64,000 nt of DNA from Microvelia longipes (Eukaryota > Arthropoda > Insecta > Hemiptera > Veliidae): positions 52,409,143 to 52,473,142 of the forward strand of contig JACMZG010001870.1 in NCBI GenBank assembly GCA_018340805.1, read 5' to 3'. Below the pieces are notes generated by a model. That model was not told where the DNA came from, did not search any database, and worked only from the letters and a program-made list of their open reading frames with translations. Below, piece by piece: positions 11,815 to 23,056 of this stretch (position 1 is the stretch's first letter; each line of letters starts with the position of its first letter). Made by a program: the position numbers and the translations under genes.

Positions 11815-12480
11815 GGTCGGTAGGTAAAACTCGCTTGGCTCGTCCTCAGTATTTACAAATGGGCAAATTTATACAGTAACACGTCTTCGGACTCGCATCG
11901 CTCGTCCACAGACAGTTAATAAATTTATTGTTTTATTCCTAGTGGTCACCTATACAGGCACTGACCTAACTCAATGCTGCTTAACTTCTATGATCCAGCA
12001 GAAACCGTAGACATACTTGCCGTATTGAAAGGAAACTTAGTATACATATACTTCATTATTACATAAAGGGATATACTTGTACCAAATTTTAACTTAGTTA
12101 AATAAATTTAACATTTTTTTAAAAAAACGTAATGCTGATAATGAGATGGAACTTGGCACATTTGTTGCTTCAAATCTATCAAAATATTTTTCCGGGTTTT
12201 AAGAATTCTCGAATTCTTTGATTTACTGACATGGTCATAAAAAATATTGTTTCCGGATGGCACAACTAGACCTATAGATTGATTTTTGTTCAAGTTTCAA
12301 CTCTCTCGCATAATCACTCTGGTAGCTACGATAACAGACTCACACTCACATACAGACCAACTATTTGCTAAAAACCAGTCAGGAAGTCTTCAAACGCCTC
12401 AACGGATAATTCAGAGGAAATACCGGTTTCAAATGTTTAGTTTAAACATAATAATTTTACTGAACTCTACGGTTTTGGTG
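11815..12480 (-). repeat. Interspersed repeat R1, copy d, best 5S rRNA-like segment
   Basis: Positions 11935-12010 are the reverse complement of a 5S rRNA-like sequence. TTCCTAGTGGTCACC and GGCACTGACC are followed by TGCTGCTTAACTTC and TGATC, in the order and spacing of the 5S internal promoter region. To the left is the motif GGACTCGCATCGCTCGTCC. To the right the R1 body continues to the AACGGATAATTCAGAGG word at about 12420. It is not a functional 5S gene: the 5' third of 5S is not recognisable. Confidence 0.75.
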
Positions 12481-14599
12481 AAGGATTTAGTGCATAAAAC
12501 CTTAAACCTAAGACAGTCCCAATAAAGTAGGATACTTTTTACTGTGGGCTTTAAAGTTATAGAACATTAATACGTTTTGACTGTCATTTATTGGGTTGAA
12601 ATATTAACTACCCCCATGGCGAGTAGAGCAAACTAAAGCTATTGATAATTTTTCTTACTTTTGATTTCAAAAGATGAAATAACCCCGTCTTTTGGAATTG
12701 TAGGAATTCCCTGGGTAATACATATCAAAAGCTGTTTTGCTAAAACTAATAATATACAGAAAAAAGCTTTTTGGCCACACTTGGCAGGATATTGGTTTTA
12801 CTCCCATTCCAATCCACTACTTAGCAGGTACAAAACGAGCAGGTTCACAGAATACCTGCCCCGAAGGTTATAGAAAACTATATGGGACTTTCGGATCCTT
12901 ACTACTTGGAACAGGAAAGGCTATCAGGTAGATCAGATAGGTATGTTTTTTAGGTTGTTATTAAGTTTCAAAGGAGTGTTATTTTAGAAACATGGAATGT
13001 TGTCTGGTAGTCGAGCGCCACATGTCACAGCCGATGCAGTGTGGCTTCACGCCCGGGTTGCTCTGTTTCTGAAAACCAGAGCAATATCACAACGGTTGGA
13101 AGCTTAAATAGCTGGTCAAATATAAGATGGAATAGACGATTATATCAGGGATGTCGAGACCTCAAAGCAACACAGCTAAATTTTCTTGCGAGATCTGACT
13201 TCACATACAATTTAAAAAAAATCGTCCTCTTTTTTATTATTATCTATTTACTGACGACCACGGTTGTTGCCATTTGACTGATTAATAGCAAGAACTAAAA
13301 AGACTAGTAGACTTTTTTTTCATTTCCTCACCTACTATAGTAGGTATAGTAGGGAAAAGCATTGCGTTCACCCTAAAATATTCGATGTACAGACATCTAT
13401 CCCTTCCTTAAGCTGAGAGCAAATCAGTGAGCCACTTTTCGATATACAGATTCTACAGCTATTAAGTGTTTTTTATCTACTTACGTCAGTTCGCTTAGAA
13501 AAAACTTCTTGTAAACTTACCTGAAATCATACAGATAATAAAACATTAAACATTGATAGATCTCTGAGTTAAACCAGATTTAACTCCAAAGCCCAAAAAT
13601 GCGAGCCCCAAATATTAATGGATAAGGGTTATTTCCGGCGTTTAAATTAAAAATTTTAGAGATTAGCCATGGTCTGAAGCCTCGGGCCAAGGTCCCTTTA
13701 TTGCCCGCAGTTCTTAGGGTTGTTTTGGTTTCGGGTTTACCATGACTTTTAAGGCCCTTATCTTATCCACCTTCTAGTCAACTTATATCACAACAAATCA
13801 TCAGCATAGATGCAATCAATACTGGGATCCCACTAGTATTAGAGTGGGGACGAGGGACGGGTAGGATTAACTCTTTAAAAGAACTAATGCATTATTTTAT
13901 AATACGTATATTTCAGTATTTAAGATTAATTACTGACACGAGTTTTTGTCCTTCTACTATTCAACCCTTTAGAGCCCAAGTAATCTATCTCATGGATTTG
14001 GGATTAGAGAGTTATCATTACTAATTAATTCAATAAAATAGAAATAATTTAGAAAAAAGTATCAAATACTAAGTCGGGATAGTTTTCTAAACGACTAACA
14101 AGATTTACAAGTCTTCAATCAGGTGGCACCAAGTAGTTCTTCAATTCTGTTTCTTTAATTCATAAAGCAGATATTTATCATAACATAGGGTCAATAACCC
14201 GTATGCTCTTTATACACACGTAGGGCTCGTAACTATGGCAACACTCTGGTTCTATGAGATTAAAAGCAGGCATAGATGAAGTAAATGCATAGATTTGTAA
14301 CGCGTGTTAAATATACGTGAGGGTTGTAGTTAAAATACCATAGGTTTGAAACACATAGATTAATTGTAGTCATAGAGGAACTGAAGACATAGATGGAGTG
14401 AAGTAATACTTCAATCTGTCTATCTTGATAAGCGATCTCGATGTTTGACTCAAATTTATACAAGGATATTAATCAATGTAAATAAAATTTCACACGTAGA
14501 ACCACAGAGATATAAGTACGCAGTACACGCTCTTACATGATCAGAGAGGTGAAGCAGTCACATGGTGATCAGACACTAACTAGTTGAACCTAACTTGCC
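12481..14599. other. Intron sequence, only weak reading frames
   Basis: A 64-codon plus-strand frame at 12737-12931 has balanced composition (it includes QNTCPEGYRKLYGTFGSLLL) but no family I recognise and no clear splice context. It could be a relic exon of a transposon or chance. A C-rich run with TTCACGCCCGGG lies near 13050. No repeats were identified between 13.3 and 14.6 kb. Confidence 0.3.
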
Positions 14600-14885
14600 T
14601 AAGAGATAGAGATGTAACAGCAAAGAGAGTAAGAACAAAGAGAGTAAGAACAAAGAGGTAAGACAAAGAGATGTAAAGCAAGAGAGTAAGAGCAAAGAGA
14701 GTAAGAGCAAAGAGATGTAACAGCAAAGAGAGTAAGAGCAAAGAGATGTAACAGCAAAGAGAGTAAAAGCAAAGAGAGTAAGAGCAAAGAGGAGTAAGAG
14801 CAAAGAGATGTAACAGCAAGAGAGTAAGAGCAAAGAGATTAACGCAAGAGAGTAAGAGCAAAGAGAGGTAAGAGCAAAGAGATAG
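14600..14885. repeat. Purine-rich minisatellite GAGTAAGAGCAAAGA
   Basis: Composite units of about 14 and 29 bp (GAGTAAGAGCAAAGA with GATGTAACAGCAAA) repeat about 15 times. The leucine/serine-rich frames on the opposite strand are products of the repeat. Confidence 0.9.
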
Positions 14886-15516
14886 CAGTATCGCTGGTAT
14901 CACACTAAGGCAAGTGAAGCAGACCATCGTAACCTAACTCTTCTAAGCGCGTGTTAAAAATCTTGTCACATAAGCTGTTTTATTTTGTGCTCTACAAACT
15001 TGAAGCAGGGTTTGGACTGGACTTAAATTAAAAAGGAAATTGGAGTTATAGATTTTTAATTTGCTTGCAACCGAACATGTTGACATTCAGATGTGCATTT
15101 TAATCGATTTTGACCCCATTAGTGGATTTATACAACTAAATTAAACAATTAAAATCTAGCTTAATTTATTCAAAAATAATTAAGAAATTATCAATATTTA
15201 AAAAAAACCTATATACTAACAATCGTAAACAATAAAAATTTAAATAATTTTGTTTAGCACCAAAATAAGTTGATGCCTACGCATTTTCCATAAAATAAGA
15301 GTTTAAAACAATAAAAGAAATAGAAACAATAAGATAATTAATAAATAAAATAATTAAGTGCCTTTTTTGTAACTTACAAATTATTTGCATATTCTGGTAG
15401 TAATTATTCAATCAGGATCCCTAACACTGATGTTTCATAGATTCACCATAAAGATGAAAATTAATAATTCAATTCTTAGTGGTATGAATGAGGTGATAGA
15501 TCAAAGATGATCTGTC
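14886..15516. other. AT-rich intron sequence, nothing seen
   Basis: About 630 bp of AT-rich DNA without an open frame of note or an internal repeat. Confidence 0.5.
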
Positions 15517-15524
15517 CATCATAG

Positions 15525-15561
15525 CAGTGGCGTAGCCAGGATTTAATTTCGGGAGGGGCTG

Positions 15562-15658
<97 letters not shown>

Positions 15659-15823
15659 TATGATATTCATTGTTAAAAAATATATGTTATGTAATTTATT
15701 ATTTTTATGTATTTTTTATAGGTTTTATTTTTTTCACACATTTATTGCGGGTTTAGATTATGTAAATATTTCGGGGGGCTGAAGCCCCTCAGCCCCCCCC
15801 CCCCCCCCTGGCTACCCCCACTG
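15525..15823. mobile_element. hAT-type MITE with 8-bp target duplication
   Basis: Ends are CAGTGGCGTAGCCAGG and its imperfect complement CTGGCTACCCCCACTG. The element is flanked by a perfect 8-bp direct repeat CATCATAG (15517-15524 and 15824-15831), which is diagnostic of hAT transposition. The 299-bp interior is mostly a (TA)n tract (15560-15660), a TTTATT-rich stretch and a C-run. No transposase is present. Confidence 0.9.
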
Positions 15824-15957
15824 CATCATAGGGTAAGTCGGCCGCGTCGTCAGGCCTCAGATAGTAGATATTCTAAATCTTATGAGTCTCTGACTTGACT
15901 ACTTAACTGCTTTATCACGTGCCCAACCTAAATACTTAGCTTTCCTGTACTCTGCTC

Positions 15958-16130
15958 TTAAACCCATATAGCAGAATAAATATCTAGGTATGTGGAAATG
16001 AGCATAGGTTCATTTAGAGTTTAGATATCTTTTACGAGTATGTAATACGTCCCCACAGGCTCGGAACGGAACTCGTAATAACTTCCATCTCTCACATAAA
16101 ACTCCTGGAGGCCCTGATCGGCATTGAACC
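15958..16130 (-). mobile_element. tRNA-derived SINE-A, copy 1, head replaced
   Basis: Body words TTCATTTAGAGTTTAGATATC, CGAGTATG, CTCGGAACGG and CTCCTGGAGGCC match the SINE copies at 22.8 and 42.5 kb. The antisense B-box-like GGCATTGAACCC lies at the right end. Instead of a tRNA head, the sequence passes straight into a Jockey-type reverse-transcriptase end. Confidence 0.65.
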
Positions 16131-16469
16131 CTTTTTTTGAGCTTTTTGTGATAACTGGTCTCGAGGCCACTGCCTCCTCAGGCGTCTCATAGGATTTTCA
16201 GGAAGGGTATTAGAGGATAGAGTTTTTACAAGAGGATTGGGATGATCGATTATGGAATCATGGAAGCGTTTATATCGGGATATAGAAAGATCTCGGACAA
16301 ATGGAACATTAAGGTCGTTGTGGAGAGTAAGGTTTGATACATAGAAAGGAGCATTTGTAATGGTTCGAAGGATTTTAGATTGCAGGACTTGGAGACTATT
16401 GGAGTTAGAACGCTTGGTGCAACCCCACACTTCCAGACCATAGGCCCATGATGGTTTTAATATCACCAT
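16130..16469 (-). pseudogene. Jockey-clade LINE reverse transcriptase, C-terminal fragment
   Basis: About 113 codons of the C-terminal end of a non-LTR retrotransposon ORF2. The translation has ILKPSWAYGLEVWGC, then SNSLQVLQSKILRTITNAPF and YVSNLTLHNDLNVPFVRDL, ending near MRRLRRQWPRD. This combination (YGLEVWGC, QSKILRTITNAPWYVSN, the WPRD-like end) is typical of insect Jockey-like elements after the RT domain, where the ORF finishes. The frame is open but 5'-truncated at about 16470, with no RT catalytic motif present. The last dozen codons before the stop at 16092 are translated SINE sequence, so the LINE part stops near 16130. It is a dead fragment. The N-terminal methionine is only the first ATG in the fragment. 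Confidence 0.88.
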
Positions 16470-16479
16470 CGGTTATCAT

Positions 16480-16632
16480 ATTTTTTATTTTATTTTTGTT
16501 AATTTTTTACTTTTTTTCTTAATTCATTTTTATGTGCCACTTATTATTCTTTATCTTTATTTTATTGTATTTTGTATTGGTTTATACCGTTTATTGTAAT
16601 AAATAAATAAATAAATAAATAAAAATAAATAA
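16480..16632 (+). mobile_element. 3' tail of a second LINE, opposite strand
   Basis: T-rich sequence ends in GTTTATTGTAATAAATAAAT repeated as AAAT units, a typical Jockey/CR1-type 3' tail. It points away from the neighbouring reverse-transcriptase fragment. No coding part is recognisable. Confidence 0.55.
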
Positions 16633-16635
16633 ATC

Positions 16636-16715
16636 GGCATATATTTCGGGCATTGAACCCGGAATGTTTAGGTGACAAGCTCACAAGCTAACCGTTATAC
16701 CACAAGAGCCTCATT
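16636..16715 (-). mobile_element. tRNA-like SINE head
   Basis: On the minus strand a box-A-like GTGGTATAACGGTTAGC and a B-box CGGGTTCAATGCCCG have normal tRNA spacing. The ends do not form an acceptor stem, and there is no 73-nt closed cloverleaf, so this is a SINE promoter head rather than a tRNA gene. Confidence 0.7.
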
Positions 16716-16834
16716 AATTGAACCATCAATTTTATCCAACTTACTTAAGAGTAATTTTGAAACCAATGATACCAAGCAAATTTAAAAACTGGCAATGAAC
16801 ATTAACAACTATAATATAGCAAGTAGTAAAGTAT

Positions 16835-17085
16835 TGTAACAATTAGTAATGTAATGTAACAATTATAAATGTAATACAACAATGAGAAATGTAATGTAAC
16901 AATTAGAAATTCAATGTAACAATTAGAAATGCAATGTAACAATTAGAAATGCAATGTAACAATTAGTAATGTAATGTAACATGTAGTAATATAATGTAAC
17001 AATTAGTAATGTAATGTAACACATGTAGTAACATAATGTAACAATTAGTAATGTAATGTAACATTTAGTAATATAACATAAGAGG
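16835..17085. repeat. 23-bp AT-rich minisatellite
   Basis: About ten units of AACAATTAGTAATGTAATGT with small indels. Confidence 0.9.
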
Positions 17086-18103
17086 CAGTAGTAAAAAATT
17101 ACCCTAATTAAAGTTAATGAGTAAGAAATTTTACTTGTTTTCATCATATCAAGGATGCACTGCACATGACTATAATAGTACAAAGTAAAGTATAGATCTG
17201 AAGGAACACCACAACTAAATCATATCAAATTTGTATTTCAAAGAACCATTGTCAATGAAAAATCTTGGGAAAAAGGAAGCATTTGGAAGTTAACCAAGTA
17301 AAACTAAGGAATAATAGATTTGCTTGGACAAAAGAATGTGGATGAATTTGCTTCGGTCGGGAAACAGCTGCCAAGTGTTTTCACTCTATTCAGCATCAAG
17401 GCTTGTGTAAAGAAAATTGATTTTCAGAAAAAATACTTTTCTTAGTCTTTGCTACTAATCAGAAATCTTTCTGTCTTTGTATAGGGCTTATTTTAACAAA
17501 ATTATGCCAACAATCTGCCAAATTTGTAACTAAGCTTCTCTACCTCGTTTCCATTTTAATAACAAATACGAACAAATTATAACCCTCCTTTACCAAAAAT
17601 AGTCTTCAATGCTTGAAGCAGTCGATATGATATCGACTCATAAAGAATAATTCTCTTAAAGAGAATTCCGAAGGAAAAATAAGCTAATGACATTGAAGTA
17701 TTTGGCTGTAACATATATTTAAACAAAAGGATTTAGTTAAATTGGATCTAAATCTAAAGAATATGACATTGGGGCCAGAGAAGCATCCAAGAAAATCTTA
17801 ATCGACCCAGCTATAGTTTTTGCAAAGAAGAAAGGATACAATATCATGACAAAGAACTGACACATCAGACTTAAACAAAATGTACTTAAAGATAAATAAA
17901 ATAAGAAACGAAACAAGAAATGTGCTTAAAAGAAACAAGAAAAAGAATGCATGTCAAATTCCCAACAAAGGCGACAGTTTTCTTTAGTTTTCTAAACAAT
18001 GTTTTGAGAAGTAAAGAAAAAAGACGAATCTTTTTTCCAACTTTAAACAAGACTTAACGGTAAAATCAGGAGAGCGAATTTCTAAAAGGAGTTTCACTAC
18101 TCA
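17086..18103. other. Intron sequence, nothing recognised
   Basis: About 1 kb of AT-rich, A-rich DNA; no repeat copy or coding motif was seen. Confidence 0.5.
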
Positions 18104-18478
18104 CATCATCAATCAGAGGCGAAACAAGAATCTCAATTTAGGATCAGTTAAAAATCAAGCAAACTTGACTAACGCTATATATATAGAATATAATATATAT
18201 GTATGTTATGTATATATATATAATATATATATAATATATATATAATATATATATATATATTATATATATATAATATATATATATTATTATATTATATATA
18301 ATATATATATTGTATGATATACCACACACACACACACACACACACCACATATATATATATTATATATATATAATATATATTATATTATAATATATATATA
18401 TATATATATATCATCAATCAGAGGCGAACAAATAAATCAATTTTAGGATCAGTTAAAATCAAGCAAACTTGACTAACG

Positions 18479-18535
<57 letters not shown>

Positions 18536-18556
18536 ATTTATTATGTCGTATAAATA

Positions 18557-18593
<37 letters not shown>

Positions 18594-18625
18594 AATATAT
18601 ATATTATATATATATCTATACTATA
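18104..18625. repeat. Tandem duplication with (TA)n and (CA)n tracts
   Basis: The approximately 75-bp segment from ATCATCAATCAGAGGCG to AAACTTGACTAACGC occurs twice (18105-18176 and 18411-18480). Each copy is followed by a long, irregular TA tract; the first tract contains a CA run near 18325. The period is about 306 bp. The frame through it is repeat-derived. Confidence 0.85.
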
Positions 18626-18629
18626 ACTA

Positions 18630-18830
18630 GAAATTTTATCTTAAAGACTTCAGGTGTGTTTAAGACCTACTAAATGGTTTTTACCAGGCTGTTTGATTAC
18701 GTGTGTGGGAGTAACTGTTATTATCAAAGCTCTCGAATATGCTAGATACTAGTGAGTTAAAGCTGGGGACAAAAAATCAATTTTAAGGACTACCTGAACA
18801 TCCTGGAAAATAATTTCTAAGTACCCAATA
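18630..18830 (+). repeat. Interspersed repeat R1, copy g, reversed fragment
   Basis: The reverse complement matches the distal R1 body. ACTTCAGGTGTGTTTAAGAC corresponds to the GTCTTAAAAACACCTGAA word, and the CTCTCGAATATGCTAG and AAAAAATCAATTTTAAGG words follow in the inverse order. Confidence 0.6.
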
Positions 18831-21143
18831 ACAGCCAATAATGACTTAGGAAAGATTTAGAGAATTCATATATCAGAGAAAATAGATCAGAGGGATTACA
18901 GTACAATGAAGAACTAACAAGCAGAATAAAGTTAGAAAAGAGTTTTGTTTTCTATTTCCAAAAAAGGTAGAATGGATATTCAAAGGTGAAATCATAGACG
19001 GAACACCAAGTGGTATATTTAAAGGAAATAGATATTGATGTTTTGCACTCTGCTGTGTTCGACCTTACCGGAGCAGTTAAGCAAAATAATACTAATTAAG
19101 TTAGTAAAGTTTTAAGTTTAACAAATTAATTAAGTAAAGAATCTAATTAAGTTTTTAAGTTAGATTCTTTAAAATTCAAATTTATGATAAATTGCAAACA
19201 AAGAACTTCAATTTTCTCTGAACTGAACAGTTGTTATATTTCCGCAGTAAGTGGTTTTCTCTTCTCTGCTAAAGAGCTAAGAACCCCCAATAAATATAAA
19301 ATATGGTAAATTTTCGTAAAAATTCACTTCTTGCCTATGAAAAACTCATTTCTTACTTTTCATCTCTAAACTGTCAAATTTCCCTGATAAGAAAATCTTA
19401 TGAAAACTCCTCAGCTGAATTAGAATAATTATGAATATTTCTTGAATTTCCTCTTCATTTTCATTTCATTTAACGAAATATTGACTGTTTCGTTAGTCAT
19501 AGATATATTTAGGATACAGAAAGGTATACTAAATAAGATTTTTATTTGCATATGAGTGAAGCTGTGGAGGCGAAGCTGAGGAGGATGCAAACTTATTCAT
19601 AATATGATATCCGTGCTTAGTTTTGTAGCGATCACTAGATATAATTTGTAACCGTCAGTTTTTTCTCGTAATTAATTAATTTTAGCCTCATTTGATCCAG
19701 GTGAACAGTTTAAAACAAAATAAATATCTATCTGATTCATCGACTAAGAAGATCTCGTCACGCCTTAAAACATGCTATAGTTGGCAATACTGTCTTTCGA
19801 GTCCAGACGTACTATTAGTGATACCTATCCATGTATAAAAAAGTTAATTTCTGAGACTGATAATTAAGAAAAGGTCAAGCACTATTTATATTTCTCATAA
19901 TAAATATTTATTTATTATGATCATAATAATTTATAATCATTACTTATGATAACTAGTAATGCGTTGTATCAAGAACTCACGTCAAGAACATGACGTATTA
20001 GCGAATTAAGAACAGGCTCGCTAGATGGGATAGAAAAATAATTTAATAGTTAAATAAAGATAGTTTGGCTCTAAAAGAAGTAATAAAGGATTGCTTCGCT
20101 CGCAATAGGCAAAAGCAACTCGCATCCCTACCAATCAGTAATAGAGCCTCGCTTCACTCGCTAGATTGCTATAAATATATACGTGGATCTAAATAAAATG
20201 ACTCTTTATTTCGATTCGCTTCGCTCGCTAGATTGCTAAAAGTATCTAACAATACTTATAGTATCTACAAAAAGGCACTAAAAATTGCTAACTTATAAAA
20301 TTAGATACATTATAAAGAGCTCGCTTCGCTCGCTTATCAGTCCTTATAAATAATAAGGACTGTAGTCTATTATTCTTGGCGATTTATATCATTTAACTTA
20401 CAAAAAGCTTACTCTTAAATTCAATAGGGTAGATTATGTAAATATACAACTACTTTTTATTTGAAGGCAAAGAGGGAATTAAGCATTTCTTATTCCCTAG
20501 GGGAAAAATATGATTTATTACTTCATTTTGTGACTTTTATTAAGTGAAAACTTTATTCATTCGTTTTTCTTAAAAGAAACTTACTTAGGTTTTTATTCAA
20601 AATTAATACTTGAGATTAAGTAGCAATAACTAAGGAATAAGTTTAACTCATATTCATATTCTGAAGAAAATCGCTTTAAAGAAATCTTTAGCAAGAACGA
20701 CATTTCTAACCGTAGATCTATTATTCGGTGTAAAAAACTAAAAACCAAATCCGTGATTTTAAACAAAAACTCAAGATAAAAGTGACGATTGAATAAACTC
20801 AGGAAAGCTGTGACCAAAATCCTTGATTTGTAGAAAGGAAGAAACCGCTGATTTGGCTTGTCATGGTCTATAAGTACACAATATTAGAATACCAGCCAAC
20901 GTACCTGAAGCCACAGATCTGAAATAAAATAGTTCGGGAAACGAAATGTAGCACCTAGACACAGTCTAATTAAAAGAAACTCAACCAAGCTATATAAATC
21001 CTCACTAATTAAAATCAATTCTGTTGCTGAAGCAATCCAGCAATAGACTTAACTTTAATTCGTTGACTGACCGCAAATAATCAAATAAAAAAGAAAAATT
21101 GTGTCATGATCATGAGATCCCTCCAAGTGAGATCAGAATCAAC
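18831..21143. other. Intron sequence with CTTCGCTCGCTAGATTGCT words
   Basis: Mostly unremarkable AT-rich DNA. Between 20090 and 20340, phrases such as CGCTTCGCTCGCTAGATTGC recur four times at irregular spacing, suggesting a scrambled or decayed repeat. Near 19950-20000 the word AATGCGTTGTATCAAGAACTC recurs at 46190. No gene was recognised. Confidence 0.45.
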
Positions 21144-21549
21144 CGATAGAATTATTAAAATTAAAAAGGTTGTATTTACCGCAAGTTGAAGAAGCAATCG
21201 AAGAATCAGCTACCGTCGATACTTGCTGTTGGATATAAATATCCCTGGACCGGTTTCGGCATATCGCCATCATCAGCAGGCGGGGCAACACTCGAGCTCT
21301 CAACTAATAAAGTTATATCAGTGATTAACTTTTAGTCTCAATAAGCACGACGAACCCTCAGAAGATGATCTTCAAAGGGCTCGTCGTGCTCATTGAGACT
21401 AGAAGTTAATCACTGATATAACTTTATTAGTTGAGAGCTCGAGTGTTGCCCCGCCTGCTGATGATGGCGATATGCCGAAACCGGTCCAGGGATATTTATA
21501 TCCAACAGCAAGTATCGACGGTAGCTGATTCTTCGATCGATAGAATTAT
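21144..21549. mobile_element. Penelope-like foldback element 1
   Basis: A near-perfect inverted repeat (21197-21537, arms about 160 bp, short centre near 21365) is preceded by a 41-bp extension (21156-21196). The whole is flanked by a 12-bp direct repeat CGATAGAATTAT (21144-21155 and 21538-21549). Each arm carries CTGATGA, one extra base, a GGC/GCC stem and GAAA (21458-21480 plus strand; 21254-21276 minus). Inverted terminal copies plus a roughly 40-bp one-sided tail and a variable-length target duplication are features reported for Penelope-like elements. No reverse transcriptase is present, so this would be a minimal derivative. Confidence 0.7.
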
Positions 21550-22330
21550 CTCCAGACTAACTACAAAATTTCGCCGGACTAACAACAAACAAAGAACAAC
21601 ATGATTAGCGACAATTTCTTGGTAAATTCGATAAAAGCAAAATCGATCATAGTCAATTGGACCACTATTGTCTGCTCATACTTGAAACAATAGAATTACC
21701 ACAGATGTGGTTAAGTCGTTGTCGTTGACACACAACGAGTTTAAAATTAAAAATAAATATCTTCAATATTTTTCAAGTATTTTTATGAGCTTGATTTTTT
21801 GAGTATAATAAGGTTAACTCAACTTGATGTGTCGTTGAAATAGTTCAACCTGAATCTGTGACTAATTTATAACTTGCACCGTATGCAGATACAATTTGTT
21901 TAAATTTTAAACGGATTTTTAATGATCTTCTTTTGGGTAATTTCAGGATTTTATCGGACGAAACAACGAAATTTATATAATTATCAACGTAAAGTCTTTC
22001 GCGGATATTGTAACGAAACTAAATCCCCATTTTTAATTTTACAAGACCGCAATTGCAAATCGTAAAATTGAGATAAATAATCTATTTTCTTTAAAAAAAA
22101 GATAAAGAGTGTGGCTTCAAGTTCAAGGCACACCAGTTGATCTGAAGGAAAACACTACGGCGGACAGATGTACAAGGTTAAGGAACTTTGAAATGTTACA
22201 CATAGGGGAACATTAAATAAGGATGATAATCATGCACTGGAATAACCAGTTCCTACCACCTAATTACCACAGTAAATTGCAACATAAACGACCTCTTTAT
22301 GCACAAGTTAAAAGAACAAAGCGTTTGATT
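21550..22330. other. Intron sequence, nothing recognised
   Basis: About 780 bp without repeat or coding signal. Confidence 0.5.
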
Positions 22331-22598
<268 letters not shown>

Positions 22599-22825
22599 GC
22601 CCTTTTTGCAAACTCCCTTAGATAGTATTCCACCTTATGAATCCTAGTGCAGGCATTTTGCGTCAAATCCACAGAAAAGCCGTGGCTTTATTATAAGTTC
22701 CTACAGCTTTAACTGGACTTAGTTTTTACCCTGGGGGAAACAACACGTGCCTCATGGCAAAACTAAGCTTCCCTGCTTTCGAAATCATTAGGCAGAAACA
22801 AGTAAATATTTGAACAACTATTGAT

Positions 22826-23056
22826 GAGGGTCCTAAATTTTGCTTAAACACAGGTTCATTTAGGGTTAGGGATCTTTTACAAGTACATGACATCGCACAA
22901 GCTTGGAACCACCAGATTAACGCCCCTTCCGAAGGACGACACGTGAAAGGATTTTTATCACTGGCATGAAAATCCTAGAGGCCTCGACCGGAATTGAACC
23001 CGGACTGCCTAGGTGGCAGGCGCACGTGCTAATCATGACACAGCTGGATAAATAAA
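22826..23056 (-). mobile_element. tRNA-derived SINE-A, copy 2, with head
   Basis: The minus-strand head reads TGTCATGATTAGC, then GCGCCTGCCACCTAGGCA and the B-box CGGGTTCAATTCCGG. The anticodon-arm region resembles tRNA-Gly(GCC). The body follows with GAGGCCTCTAGGATTTTCAT, a GTCCTTCGGAAGG word and AGGGATC, and ends near AAATTTAGGACCCTCAT. It is the most complete copy; the tail lacks a clear poly-A. Confidence 0.8.

Noticed and set aside
11935..12010. Functional 5S rRNA gene
   Set aside because: Only the promoter/3' part is similar, with many changes, and it recurs as part of a dispersed repeat.
12737..12931. 64-codon frame with CPEGYRKLYG
   Set aside because: Protein-like, but no recognised family, no repeat support and overlapping a second frame.
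14576..14927. Leu/Ser-rich frames of 62-115 residues
   Set aside because: Overlapping frames across a purine-rich minisatellite, open in several phases at once.
16636..16715. tRNA gene
   Set aside because: A and B boxes are present but there is no acceptor stem or complete cloverleaf; it is a SINE head.
20090..20340. Tandem array of CTTCGCTCGCTAGATTGC
   Set aside because: Spacing is irregular and units differ; only recurrent words, not a definable array.
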